Shown here in pieces: positions 18,349 through 27,110 of a stretch of DNA of 64,000 nt (position 1 is the stretch's first letter; every line of letters starts with the position of its first letter). This stretch comes from Pseudomonas putida (GTDB taxonomy: Bacteria; Pseudomonadota; Gammaproteobacteria; Pseudomonadales; Pseudomonadaceae): NCBI RefSeq assembly GCF_002741075.1, contig NZ_CP016634.1, forward strand, positions 2,960,501 to 3,024,500. Reading direction: 5' to 3'. The notes beneath the pieces are model-generated. The model worked only from the letters and a program-made list of their open reading frames with translations. It was not told the DNA's origin and made no database searches. A program made the position numbers and the translations under genes.

Positions 18349-19443
18349 ATGCCACGCCGTCCATACCCATGGCTCGCCGCCCTCGCCCTGGCGAGCGGCG
18401 CCAGCCTCGCCCAGGCCGAGCAGGAGCCCCTGCGCCTGTACAACTGGGCTGACTATTTTGCCGAGGACATCCTCAAGCGCTTCACCGCCGAAACCGGCAT
18501 CCCGGTGATCTACGACGTCATGGACGGCAGTGAGGTGCTCGAAGCCAAGCTGATGTCCGGGCGCAGCGGCTACGACCTGGTGTTCCCCGGGGACACCGTG
18601 GCCGAACGGCTGATGCGCGCCGGCAGCCTGCAACCGCTGGACCCGACCAAGCTGACCGCACTGGACGACATCGACCCCGGCCTGCGCAAGCTGCACGCCC
18701 AGTACCCCAAGGCCAGCCAGGCCACCGTGCCCTATACCTCGGGTACCATCGGACTGACGGTCAATGCGCAGAAGATTCGCGAGCGCATGCCCGACGCGCC
18801 ACTGGACAGCCTGGACCTGCTGTTCAAACCGGAGCTGGCCGCCAAGTTCGCCGACTGTGGCATCTCGATGATCGACTCGCCCGATGAAGTGCTCGCCGTG
18901 GTGCTCCATTACCTGGGCCGCGAACCGCGCAGCGCCAAGCGCGAAGACCTGGCCGCCGCCAGCGAGCTACTCAAGGGAATCCGCCCCTACGTGCGCAAGA
19001 TGCAATCGCAACCGGTGACGGAGCTGGTCAACGAAAACATCTGCCTGTCGCTGGGCTACAGCGGTGACGTGATCCAGGCCCAGCGCGCCACCGAGGCGGC
19101 CGGCAAGTCCATCGACTTCCAGTACCGCGTCCCGCGTGAAGGCACCACGATCTGGATGGACACCATGGCCATCCCCGCCGACGCGCGCCACCCCGATTAC
19201 GCCTATCGTTTCATCAACTTCGTGATGCGCCCGGAAAACATGGCCGCGATCAGCAACGCCACCGGCTATCCCACCGCCAGCGCCAAGGCGCGGCTACAGG
19301 TGGACGCGCGCCTGCGCGACAACCCGGACATCTACCTCGATGAAGCCACCTACGCCCGGTTGATCCCCGGCAAGGACATCCCCCAGGCCGACATGCGTGC
19401 GCGCATGCGCGTCTGGACCCGCTTCAAGACTGCACAGGACTGA
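18349..19443 (+). CDS. Periplasmic polyamine-type solute-binding protein (PotF/SpuD-like)
   Basis: A 364-residue periplasmic binding protein. It has a cleavable signal peptide (WLAALALASGASLAQAE) and then EPLRLYNWADYFAEDILKRF, the hallmark of PotD/PotF/Spu proteins. Further blocks are DLVFPGDTVAERLM and GTTIWMDTMAIP. It should bind putrescine, spermidine or agmatine. No ABC permease or ATPase genes adjoin, so it would have to share a transporter encoded elsewhere or act as a scavenger. It lies three bases after aguB and three before the second deiminase, hence the same operon. Confidence 0.87.
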   Translation: MPRRPYPWLAALALASGASLAQAEQEPLRLYNWADYFAEDILKRFTAETGIPVIYDVMDGSEVLEAKLMSGRSGYDLVFPGDTVAERLMRAGSLQPLDPTKLTALDDIDPGLRKLHAQYPKASQATVPYTSGTIGLTVNAQKIRERMPDAPLDSLDLLFKPELAAKFADCGISMIDSPDEVLAVVLHYLGREPRSAKREDLAAASELLKGIRPYVRKMQSQPVTELVNENICLSLGYSGDVIQAQRATEAAGKSIDFQYRVPREGTTIWMDTMAIPADARHPDYAYRFINFVMRPENMAAISNATGYPTASAKARLQVDARLRDNPDIYLDEATYARLIPGKDIPQADMRARMRVWTRFKTAQD

Positions 19444-19446
19444 CCC

Positions 19447-20565
19447 ATGCCCACTCGCCGCACCTTCCTCCAGCAGCTGTCGATCGCCGCCGGCATCGGC
19501 GCTGCCGCCAGCCTCGGGCTGCCGTTGGGCAGCGCCCGGGCCAGCGAGACCGATCGCTGGTTCATGCCCGACGAGGGCGAACCCCAGCAACGCACCTACC
19601 TGGCCTTCGGCGCCCAGGACGCGATCTGGGAAGACTTCACCCAAGACGTGCAAGCCGCGCTCGGTCGCATCGCCCAGGCCATCGCCGGCTACCAGCCGGT
19701 CACGGTGTTCTGTCGTGCCAGCGAGCGTGCGCTGGCCGAACAATACTGCGCCAGCCCCAACACCACGTTCGTCACCACCGAGCTGGACGACATCTGGATG
19801 CGCGACATCAGCGCCAACTTCGTGGTCGATGACAGCGCAGCCCTGAGTGCTGTGGGGTTCAACTTCAACGGCTGGGGCAACAAGCAGCGCCACCGCAATG
19901 ACACCCAGCTGGCAGCCCGGGTGGCGAAGCTTGCCGGCGTGCCCTTGCAGCGCAGCGAGCTGGTCGGTGAAGGCGGCGGCATCGAAGTGGACGGCCACGG
20001 CACCGGGATCATGACCCAGAGCTGCTGGGTCAATGCCAACCGCAATCCGGGCTGGAAGCTGGCCGAGGTCGAGGAGGAGCTCAAGGCCCGCCTGGGCCTG
20101 CGCAAGATCATCTGGCTGCCCGGCATCGCCGGCAAGGACATCACCGATGCCCACGTGGACTTCTATGCCCGCTTCGTGCGCCCTGGCGTGGTGGTGGCCA
20201 ACCTGGACAACGACCCGCAGTCGTACGACTACGCAGTGACGCGCAAACACCTGGAGATTCTGCGCAAGGCCACCGACGCCGATGGCCGCCCGCTACAGGT
20301 GCACACGATGTCACCGCCGCTGTCACCACGGCGCAGCAAGTTCAGCCAGGGCAATCCGGATTTTGCCGCCGGCTACATCAACTACGTCGTCCTCAACGGG
20401 GCGGTCATCGCGCCGCAGTTCGGTGATCGCGATGCCGACGAGAAGGCACGCGCGCTGCTGGCCCGGTTGTACCCGGGCCGCGACGTGGTGCAGTTGAACA
20501 TCGATGCCATCGCCGCCGGGGGCGGCGGCATCCATTGCGTGACCAGCCACTGCCCGGCCGTGTGA
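19447..20565 (+). CDS. Tat-exported agmatine deiminase homologue
   Basis: A 372-residue agmatine/peptidylarginine-deiminase-family protein with an N-terminal twin-arginine signal (MPTRRTFLQQLSIAAGIGAA, then a signal-peptidase-like ARASE). The mature part keeps the active-site blocks: DDIWMRDISANF, VGEGGGIEVDG, DAHVDF, and the nucleophile C364 in GGGGIHCVTSHCP. It differs from the cytosolic AguA in the same operon by its lack of the N-terminal MPAEW block. Export would place deimination in the periplasm beside the binding protein. Substrate could be agmatine or another guanidino compound. Confidence 0.82.
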   Translation: MPTRRTFLQQLSIAAGIGAAASLGLPLGSARASETDRWFMPDEGEPQQRTYLAFGAQDAIWEDFTQDVQAALGRIAQAIAGYQPVTVFCRASERALAEQYCASPNTTFVTTELDDIWMRDISANFVVDDSAALSAVGFNFNGWGNKQRHRNDTQLAARVAKLAGVPLQRSELVGEGGGIEVDGHGTGIMTQSCWVNANRNPGWKLAEVEEELKARLGLRKIIWLPGIAGKDITDAHVDFYARFVRPGVVVANLDNDPQSYDYAVTRKHLEILRKATDADGRPLQVHTMSPPLSPRRSKFSQGNPDFAAGYINYVVLNGAVIAPQFGDRDADEKARALLARLYPGRDVVQLNIDAIAAGGGGIHCVTSHCPAV

Positions 20566-20578
20566 GTGACCTGCGCCT

Positions 20579-21106
20579 TCAGTCCTTGGAGGCGCGTCGT
20601 CGCCCGGTGAGCATCGACAGGGGCAGGTTTTCCTTCAGGCGCACGCTCTCGACCAGGGCTGCGAGCAGATGCACGCAGACCAACGCCAACAGCCCGTTGG
20701 CCAGAAAGCTGTGCACATCGTGGGGCCAGTCGACGCCCCACAAAGCGTCCACCTCCTGGGACAACCAGCCGGTCACCCCCAGCCCGACGACGCAGGCGAG
20801 CATCAACACCATCACCAACCCGCCGATCGGCGTATGACCCATGCGGTGATAACGCTCCCCGCGCCACAATGCCCGGACGTGCAGCGCAAGGCGCGTCGGG
20901 GTCGGCCAGAAGTCCGCCCAGCGCGCACTGCGCGGCCCGACGAAACCCCATACCAGACGCACGACCACGACACCGAACGCGTAATAGCCCAACCACTGGT
21001 GCCAGTCGTCACCCTCCTCGTTGAAAAACGAGTTGGCGAAGAACACGAATACCAGCGACCAGTGGCAGCACCTAAGTAACGGGTCCCAGAGCCGCACGCT
21101 GGCCAT
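20579..21106 (-). CDS. Cytochrome b561 family protein
   Basis: A 175-residue inner-membrane di-haem b-type cytochrome with four membrane helices. Candidate haem histidines are in RCCHWSLVFVF, DDWHQWLGYYA, RMGHTPIGG and PHDVHSFLANGL. This is the short NiFe-hydrogenase/b561 type often encoded beside PepSY proteins. Its ATG overlaps the stop of the upstream PepSY gene (ATGA), so the two form an operon. Role in electron transfer between quinol and a periplasmic partner is likely; the partner is unknown. Confidence 0.85.
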   Translation of the reverse strand: MASVRLWDPLLRCCHWSLVFVFFANSFFNEEGDDWHQWLGYYAFGVVVVRLVWGFVGPRSARWADFWPTPTRLALHVRALWRGERYHRMGHTPIGGLVMVLMLACVVGLGVTGWLSQEVDALWGVDWPHDVHSFLANGLLALVCVHLLAALVESVRLKENLPLSMLTGRRRASKD

Positions 21107-21375
21107 CAGTCATGGATCTCGCTCTTGACCGCCTTGCCGCTCACCGGGTCGTGGTAGATCTCGACCTTGCGTCCGTCCTTGTCGAACCCGTAGATCTCGT
21201 AGCAGTTGCCCTTGGTAATCTTGAACTTGTTGATGCGATAGCCCTGCTCCTTGAGCTGGGCCTGGAACTGGTCAGCGTTCTGCCAGGTGCTGCGCTCGGC
21301 GGTGGTGCACTGGGGTTCGGCGAAGGCGGTGGCACTGGCGAGGACCAAAGCAGTGGCGATCAGGATATGGCGCAT
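21106..21375 (-). CDS. Secreted PepSY-domain protein
   Basis: An 89-residue periplasmic protein: signal peptide MRHILIATALVLASATAFAE, then a single PepSY domain with QAQLKEQGYRINKFKITKGN and YHDPVSGKAVKSE. Such proteins commonly pair with cytochrome b561 genes. The ATG at 21375 gives the signal peptide directly; a longer reading adds 26 unrelated residues. It is the first gene of the PepSY-b561 operon. Confidence 0.85.
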   Translation of the reverse strand: MRHILIATALVLASATAFAEPQCTTAERSTWQNADQFQAQLKEQGYRINKFKITKGNCYEIYGFDKDGRKVEIYHDPVSGKAVKSEIHD

Positions 21376-21474
21376 GACGGGAAGCTCCGTTTTTTGATGG
21401 GAAGCCGCAGTGTGCGACGCGAAGCTGAAGCCAATCTTAAGTACCGGCGGCATGCAGCCGCCTTATAGGCGACC

Positions 21475-21501
21475 GCATTGATTTGAATTTCAGATCAATG
21501 C
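21475..21501. promoter_or_regulatory. 27-base near-perfect palindrome
   Basis: GCATTGAT(T)TGAA and TTCA(G)ATCAATGC form arms with only one mismatched pair around an odd centre. It lies between the divergent pepSY operon (start 21375) and the thiolase (start 21596), a typical operator position. The binding protein is unknown; the TetR gene after the thiolase is one candidate. Confidence 0.55.
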
Positions 21502-21595
21502 AAAAGAAAAACAAACTTAACAAATGAACCAAACCCGCCGATGCTGCCGGTAATACGCCGAGCCGGCGTCCACCCCTTGCACGGAGAACAACAAG

Positions 21596-22774
21596 ATGAA
21601 CGACGTGGTCATCGTCGCCGCCACCCGTACCGCCATCGGCAGCTTCCAGGGTGCCCTGGCCAATGTGCCCGCCGTGGACCTGGGCGCCGCCGTCATCAAG
21701 CGCCTGCTAGAGCAGACCCAACTGGACCCGGCCCAGGTCGACGAAGTGATCCTCGGCCAGGTACTGACCGCCGGCGCCGGCCAGAACCCCGCACGCCAGG
21801 CCGCGATCAAGGCCGGCCTGCCCTACAGCGTGCCCGCCCTGACCCTGAACAAGGTCTGCGGCTCGGGCCTCAAGGCCCTGCACCTGGCCGCCCAGGCCAT
21901 CCGCTGCGGCGATGCCGACGTAGTGATCGCCGGCGGCCAGGAGAACATGAGCCTCTCGCCCTACGTGCTGCCCTCGGCACGTACCGGTCAGCGCATGGGC
22001 CACGGCCAACTGGTCGACACCATGATCACCGACGGCCTGTGGGATGCCTTCAACGACTACCACATGGGCATCACCGCCGAGAACCTGGTGGAAAAATACA
22101 GCCTCACCCGCGATCAGCAGGACGCCTTTGCCGCCGAGTCCCAGCGCAAGGCGGTGGCCGCCATCGAGGCGGGCCGCTTCAAGGACGAGATCACCCCGAT
22201 CGTCCTGCCACAGAAAAAGGGCGAGCCGCTGGTGTTCGATACCGATGAGCAACCCCGCCCAGGCACCACCGCCGAAGCCCTGGGCAAACTGCGCCCGGCC
22301 TTCAAGAAAGACGGCAGCGTCACCGCCGGCAACGCCTCCAGCCTCAACGACGGCGCCGCCGCCGTGCTGCTGATGAGTGCCACCAAGGCCAAGGCCCTGG
22401 GCTTGCCGGTGCTGGCGAAGATCAGCGCCTATGCCAGCGCCGGTGTGGACCCGGCAATCATGGGCATCGGCCCGGTGTCGGCCACCCAGCGCTGCCTGGA
22501 CAAAGCCGGCTGGCAATTGGGCGAGCTGGACCTGATCGAAGCCAACGAAGCCTTCGCCGCCCAGGCCCTGGCCGTGGGCAAGGCGCTGGAATGGAACACC
22601 GAGCGGGTCAACGTCAACGGCGGCGCCATCGCCCTGGGCCACCCCATTGGCGCCTCGGGCTGCCGTGTGCTGGTGACGCTGCTGCACGAAATGATCAAAC
22701 GTGACGCCAAGAAAGGCCTGGCGACGCTGTGCATCGGTGGCGGCCAAGGCGTGGCGCTGGCGATCGAGCGCTGA
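21596..22774 (+). CDS. atoB: Acetyl-CoA acetyltransferase (thiolase)
   Basis: A 392-residue biosynthetic-type thiolase condensing or cleaving acetoacetyl-CoA. The acyl-accepting cysteine is C88 ([12 protein letters not shown]), the histidine H349 (GHPIGASG), and the second cysteine C379 (CIGGGQGVA). A GGAG ribosome site lies before the ATG at 21596. It is a single gene, preceded by a 27-base palindrome and followed by a TetR-type gene. Likely roles are acetoacetate or ketone-body metabolism or short-chain degradation. The symbol is by homology only. Confidence 0.92.
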   Translation: MNDVVIVAATRTAIGSFQGALANVPAVDLGAAVIKRLLEQTQLDPAQVDEVILGQVLTAGAGQNPARQAAIKAGLPYSVPALTLNKVCGSGLKALHLAAQAIRCGDADVVIAGGQENMSLSPYVLPSARTGQRMGHGQLVDTMITDGLWDAFNDYHMGITAENLVEKYSLTRDQQDAFAAESQRKAVAAIEAGRFKDEITPIVLPQKKGEPLVFDTDEQPRPGTTAEALGKLRPAFKKDGSVTAGNASSLNDGAAAVLLMSATKAKALGLPVLAKISAYASAGVDPAIMGIGPVSATQRCLDKAGWQLGELDLIEANEAFAAQALAVGKALEWNTERVNVNGGAIALGHPIGASGCRVLVTLLHEMIKRDAKKGLATLCIGGGQGVALAIER

Positions 22775-22983
22775 TCCACAGCCCAAGGGCCGCTGTAGGC
22801 TTCGTCTGCTCCTAATCGGCGCTGTACCTATTAGGCGCTGGCGAGGCCTGCGATGGGCTGCAAAGCCGGCCCGACCACCACACCGCTATATACTTTTCCA
22901 ATAGCGCTATGGCACTGTATCGGCACCCGCTTTCCCGTACGCCGTAGCCATGCCTATCCGTTATCCCTTCCTGCGATGCCCCC

Positions 22984-23583
22984 ATGTCCAACATTCGCGA
23001 GCGTAACCGCCGCCTCATCGTCGAGGCCGCCGCCGTCGAATTCGCCAGCAAGGGGTTCGAGGCCTCCAAGGTCGAAGACATCGCCGCCCGCGCCGGCCTG
23101 CCGAAGGCCAACCTCTACTACTACTTCGAAAACAAACGCGACCTCTATGCCTGCGTGCTCGACAGCGTCATGGAGCCGGTCCTGCGTGCGGCGCGCAGCC
23201 TGGACCCACAGGCCTTGCCCGAGCAGGCGTTGCAGCGGTACATCCGCGTGAAGATGCGGGTCGTCAGGCAGTACCCGCACGCCTGCAAGGCGCTGGTGCG
23301 GGAGATGCTCCACGGCGCCCACCACGTTTCGGGGCGACGCGCCGAGACCCTGCGCGACACCGCCCGCCAGAACCTGCACTGCCTCACGGCCTGGATGGAC
23401 AAAGGGCTGATCACCCGCACCGCGCCGGAACACCTGCTGCTGTTTTTGTGGTCGATGCCGATGGCGCACATTCTGGTGGCCGATCAGCCAGGGCTGACGC
23501 AACCGCGTGGATCGTCGCAGAGCACCGTGATGCGGATCGTGTTGCGTGGGTTACGCCCAGAGGTAGTGGCGAGCGCCACATAG
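22984..23583 (+). CDS. TetR-family regulator
   Basis: A 199-residue regulator. N-terminal helix-turn-helix IAARAGLPKANLYYYFENKR (about residues 36-55), then a variable all-helical ligand domain with ALVREMLHGAHHVSGRRAET, which resembles the RutR branch. It stands alone downstream of the thiolase, with a 209-base gap, and convergent with a membrane protein gene. Target unknown. Confidence 0.82.
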   Translation: MSNIRERNRRLIVEAAAVEFASKGFEASKVEDIAARAGLPKANLYYYFENKRDLYACVLDSVMEPVLRAARSLDPQALPEQALQRYIRVKMRVVRQYPHACKALVREMLHGAHHVSGRRAETLRDTARQNLHCLTAWMDKGLITRTAPEHLLLFLWSMPMAHILVADQPGLTQPRGSSQSTVMRIVLRGLRPEVVASAT

Positions 23584-23619
23584 GCATTGGGGCGCACAGC
23601 GCCCCCACCAACTTGGGTT

Positions 23620-24390
23620 TCACACCTTGCCCTTGGCATCCTTCACATCGCCCGCCAGGCCACCCGCGGCCCCCGCGATGGTGGCGCCTGCACCCGGCAC
23701 CACCTGGGTCACGGTTTGCGTCATGGTCGCCTGCACATTGCGGGTGTACTCGGCCACCTGAACGCCAGCACGCATGTGCGCCGAAACCGTCTGGGGCGTC
23801 AGCACCGTGCGGGTGAAGGTCGAGCTGACGGTGCGGAACAGATTGCCCAGCGCCGAGACGATGGACACGATGGTCAGCACCACGAACGGAATCGACAACC
23901 ACATGATGCTCATCTTGAACAGCGCCTGCTCCGTGCCCAGCCCTTGCAGGCGACGGCAGTACTGCACGCACACGCACAGGTAGATCAATGCCAGGATCGC
24001 GATGGCCAGCAGGTCACGTACATCGAACGCCACCCGCGCCGTCAGCAGCCCATAGATCAGCGCACTGGCCAGCACGTCCGGCATCAGCACCTTGAGCCCC
24101 TCCACCGCCTTGGCGATGTTGTAGAGCACAAAGCCAATGAGCACGATCCAGCCCAGCACCGGCACGAAACTGAAGGCGATCACCAACAGCGACAGCAAGA
24201 TGCCCTGAAGCATCCCGTGATAGAGCTTGTGGCGAATGAGATAGAAGACGAAGTAGCCAAACGAGAACGCCGCGATCGCGAGCAGAGAAGCGGTCATCAT
24301 CTCGCGATCGAGGAAAAAACTCGGAAAGCCAACGGCGATCATGAACGCCAGGCACAGGTATCCACTTTTTTGCATCGGAGAATCATCCAT
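23620..24390 (-). CDS. Multi-pass inner-membrane protein, function unknown
   Basis: A 256-residue protein with about six hydrophobic segments between residues 10 and 190 (for example [20 protein letters not shown] and [19 protein letters not shown]). The tail has [20 protein letters not shown], a glycine/alanine-rich stretch followed by a charged end. I do not recognise the family. It is isolated, between the TetR gene and metE, both with separate signals, so context gives no clue. The start [12 protein letters not shown] at 24390 is the most upstream ATG. Confidence 0.6.
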   Translation of the reverse strand: MDDSPMQKSGYLCLAFMIAVGFPSFFLDREMMTASLLAIAAFSFGYFVFYLIRHKLYHGMLQGILLSLLVIAFSFVPVLGWIVLIGFVLYNIAKAVEGLKVLMPDVLASALIYGLLTARVAFDVRDLLAIAILALIYLCVCVQYCRRLQGLGTEQALFKMSIMWLSIPFVVLTIVSIVSALGNLFRTVSSTFTRTVLTPQTVSAHMRAGVQVAEYTRNVQATMTQTVTQVVPGAGATIAGAAGGLAGDVKDAKGKV

Positions 24391-24487
24391 GGGGGGAGGC
24401 CCTGATCGGTGGGGCCTCCATCGCGGGCATGGATGCTACTAATGTGCCACCACCCTGTCGAGGGCGACTTCGTCTCTTTACCGGCAC

Positions 24488-24520
24488 AAAAAAACGCTAC
24501 ATCGATCGCGATGTAGCGTT
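24488..24520 (-). terminator. Intrinsic terminator of metE
   Basis: On the minus strand AACGCTACATCG-CGAT-CGATGTAGCGTT is followed by a run of T, beginning 15 bases after the metE stop. Perfect 12-base stem. Confidence 0.9.
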
Positions 24521-24535
24521 CGCTCAGTGTTCGAA

Positions 24536-26830
24536 TCAGGCCAGCGCCGTACGACGCAACTCACGCGCCGCAGCAACCATGTTGACCAGCGCCGCCTCGG
24601 TCTCCAGCCAGGCGCGGGTCTTCAGGCCGCAGTCCGGGTTGACCCACAGGCGCTCGGCCGGGATACGCTGGACCGCCTTGTTCAGCAACCCGATGATGTC
24701 GTCCTTGCTCGGCACGCGCGGCGAGTGGATGTCGTACACGCCAGGGCCGATCTCATTTGGGTAATCGAAACGCTCGAAGGCCTCCAGCAGCTCCATGTCC
24801 GAACGCGAGGTCTCGATGGTGATCACATCGGCGTCCATGGCCGCGATCGACTCGATCACATCGTTGAACTCGCTGTAGCACATATGGGTGTGGATCTGCG
24901 TCTCGTCACGCACGCCCGAGGCGCACAGTCGGAAGGCCTCGGTGGCCCATTCCAGATAGTGCGGCCAGGCCCCCCGGCGCAGCGGCAAGCCTTCGCGGAA
25001 GGCGGCCTCGTCGATCTGCACGATCTTGATGCCCGCAGCCTCCAGATCCACCACCTCATCGCGGATCGCCAGCGCCAGCTGGCGGGCCTGGACTTCGCGG
25101 CTCACATCCTCCCGCGGGAAAGACCACATCAGCATGGTCACAGGGCCCGTCAGCATGCCCTTCATCACCTTGTCGGTCAGGCTCTGGGCGTACTGGATCC
25201 AACCAACGGTCATGGCCTTCGGGCGGCTAAGGTCGCCGAAGATCACCGCCGGTTTCACACAGCGCGAGCCATAGCTTTGTACCCAGCCGAAGCGGGTGAA
25301 GGCATAGCCCTCGAGCTGCTCGGCGAAGTACTCGACCATGTCGTTGCGCTCGGCCTCGCCGTGCACCAGCACATCCAGGCCGAGGTTTTCCTGGATCTGC
25401 ACGGCATGGCGGATCTCGCTTTGCATGGCCTCGATGTAGTCGGCCTCGGTCAGCTTGCCCTGCTTGAAGGCCTGACGCGCCAGGCGGATCGCAGACGTCT
25501 GTGGGAACGATCCAATGGTCGTGGTGGGAAACGCCGGCAGTTCCAGCCCCGCCCGCTGCTTGGCGATGCGCTGCTCGAAAGCCGACTGACGCTGGCTGTC
25601 CTTGGGCTGGATCGATGCCACACGGGCCTGCACCGCCGGCTTGTGGATGCGCGGCGACGTGGCGCGGCTGGCCTGAACGGCGCGGCTTTGGGCCAGCGCC
25701 GCGATCACTTCATCCGCCTCAGGCGTGTTGATCGCCTTGGCCAGCAGTACCACCTCCTGACACTTCTGCACGGCGAAGGCCAGCCAGCTCTTGAGTTCGG
25801 CATCGAGCTGATCTTCGCGAGCCAGGTCCACCGGGCTGTGCAACAGCGAGCACGACGGCGCCACCCACAGGCGATCGCCCAGGCGCTCGGCGGCGTAACG
25901 CAGTACGTCCAGGGCCTTGTCCAGGTCGCAGCGCCACACATTGCGGCCGTTGACCACGCCCAGGGAGAGGATCTTGTAGGCAGGCAGGCGGTCGAGGATG
26001 GTCGGAAACTGCTCCGGTGCCCGCACCAGGTCGATGTGCAGGCCATCGACCGGCAGGTTGGCCGCCAGGCCCAGGTTGTCTTCCAGGCCGCCAAAGTAGG
26101 TAGCGACGAGCTTTTTCAGCGGCGCGCGCTGCAGGATGTTGTAGACGCGCTCGTAGGCGTTCTTCCAATCCTGGGGCAGATCTAGCGCCAGGATCGGCTC
26201 GTCGATCTGTACCCACTCCACGCCTTGGGCGGCCAGGCGGTTGAAGATCTGGTCGTACAGTGGCAGCAGGCGGTCCACCAGCTCCAGCTTGTCGAAGTCC
26301 GCACCCTTGGTCTTGCCCAGCCACAGGTAGGTCAGCGGGCCGATCACCACTGGCTTGACCGCATGGCCCAGGGCCTTGGCCTCGTCCACCTCCTCGAACA
26401 GTTGCTCCCAGCTCAAGGCGAACGCTTGGTCAGCGGTGAACTCTGGGACCAGGTAGTGGTAGTTGGTGTCGAACCATTTGGTCATTTCCTGGGCATGGCC
26501 ACCGCCACAGCAGCGGTCGCTGACGCCACGCGCCATGGCGAACAGGGTGTTCAAGGTCGGCTTGGCCCCGTCGTGGCCAGCAAAGCGAGCCGGGATCACA
26601 CCGAAGGTCAGCGAGTGGGTAAGCACCTGGTCGTACCAGGCAAAATCACCGACCGGCAGCAGCTCGATCCCGGCATCCTTCTGCACCTGCCAATGGGCGG
26701 CGCGCAGCGCCTGGCCCACGGCGCGCAGGCCGGCTTCGTCCAGCTCACCCTTCCAGAACGCCTCCTGGGCCTTCTTCAGTTCGCGGTCCCGACCGATGCG
26801 CGGAAAGCCCAGGTTGTGCGCCAGTGCCAT
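24536..26830 (-). CDS. metE: Cobalamin-independent methionine synthase
   Basis: A 764-residue cytosolic zinc enzyme transferring the methyl group of 5-methyltetrahydrofolate (triglutamate) to homocysteine. The start [20 protein letters not shown] is canonical. Zinc-ligand segments HMCYSEF and NPDCGLKTR are in the C-terminal half, and the length matches the family. It is a single gene with a strong terminator. Two TGAG-N5-CTCA boxes upstream suggest LysR-type (MetR-like) activation. No metR lies beside it. The MTHFR-like gene that would supply its folate substrate is divergent across the same promoter region. Confidence 0.96.
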   Translation of the reverse strand: MALAHNLGFPRIGRDRELKKAQEAFWKGELDEAGLRAVGQALRAAHWQVQKDAGIELLPVGDFAWYDQVLTHSLTFGVIPARFAGHDGAKPTLNTLFAMARGVSDRCCGGGHAQEMTKWFDTNYHYLVPEFTADQAFALSWEQLFEEVDEAKALGHAVKPVVIGPLTYLWLGKTKGADFDKLELVDRLLPLYDQIFNRLAAQGVEWVQIDEPILALDLPQDWKNAYERVYNILQRAPLKKLVATYFGGLEDNLGLAANLPVDGLHIDLVRAPEQFPTILDRLPAYKILSLGVVNGRNVWRCDLDKALDVLRYAAERLGDRLWVAPSCSLLHSPVDLAREDQLDAELKSWLAFAVQKCQEVVLLAKAINTPEADEVIAALAQSRAVQASRATSPRIHKPAVQARVASIQPKDSQRQSAFEQRIAKQRAGLELPAFPTTTIGSFPQTSAIRLARQAFKQGKLTEADYIEAMQSEIRHAVQIQENLGLDVLVHGEAERNDMVEYFAEQLEGYAFTRFGWVQSYGSRCVKPAVIFGDLSRPKAMTVGWIQYAQSLTDKVMKGMLTGPVTMLMWSFPREDVSREVQARQLALAIRDEVVDLEAAGIKIVQIDEAAFREGLPLRRGAWPHYLEWATEAFRLCASGVRDETQIHTHMCYSEFNDVIESIAAMDADVITIETSRSDMELLEAFERFDYPNEIGPGVYDIHSPRVPSKDDIIGLLNKAVQRIPAERLWVNPDCGLKTRAWLETEAALVNMVAAARELRRTALA

Positions 26831-26888
26831 GTCTTATCCCTCAGAAATCTTGAAATTGAATGAGGGAATTTTCCCGGCTGAGCCTGTG

Positions 26889-26921
26889 TGAGACAAACTC
26901 ATTAAATTTGAGATCAACTCA
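26889..26921. promoter_or_regulatory. Two tandem TGAG-N5-CTCA boxes (MetR-like)
   Basis: TGAGACAAACTCA at 26889-26901 and TGAGATCAACTCA at 26909-26921 have centres exactly 20 bases apart, in the metE/MTHFR divergent promoter. They resemble the E. coli MetR site TGAA-N5-TTCA with symmetric A-to-G and T-to-C changes. Binding is inferred. Confidence 0.55.
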
Positions 26922-26966
26922 AGATTTGCTCATGATCGTCGAACAGGTTCGAGGACAACAAAGAAC

Positions 26967-26994
26967 CTGCGGGAGCGGGTTCCCCGCGAAAGGG
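26967..26994. repeat. Single REP unit
   Basis: GCGGGAGCGGGTTCCCCGCG followed by AAAGGG: one REP hairpin in the metE/MTHFR intergenic region. Confidence 0.75.
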
Positions 26995-27110
26995 CCAGCA
27001 CCGCCAACTCAAATGTCTCTTTCAGCGCATTTCCCTACGCAACCGGACATGACCCAACCCTCGCCCTGCCCCACAATGCCACCGTGCCCCAACCCGATAC
27101 CCGAGCGCCC

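Noticed and set aside
17287..18909. 540-codon minus-strand open frame across aguA, aguB and the binding-protein gene
   Set aside because: It spans three well-recognised genes on the other strand and shows shadow-frame composition (A, G, V, H, Q rich).
24527..26185. 552-codon plus-strand open frame opposite metE
   Set aside because: Antisense of a conserved enzyme gene; no recognisable domain and no ribosome site.
26831..27110. Cobalamin or SAM riboswitch before metE
   Set aside because: The leader is short and shows only the TGAG-N5-CTCA boxes and a REP unit; no B12-box or SAM-I pairing seen.
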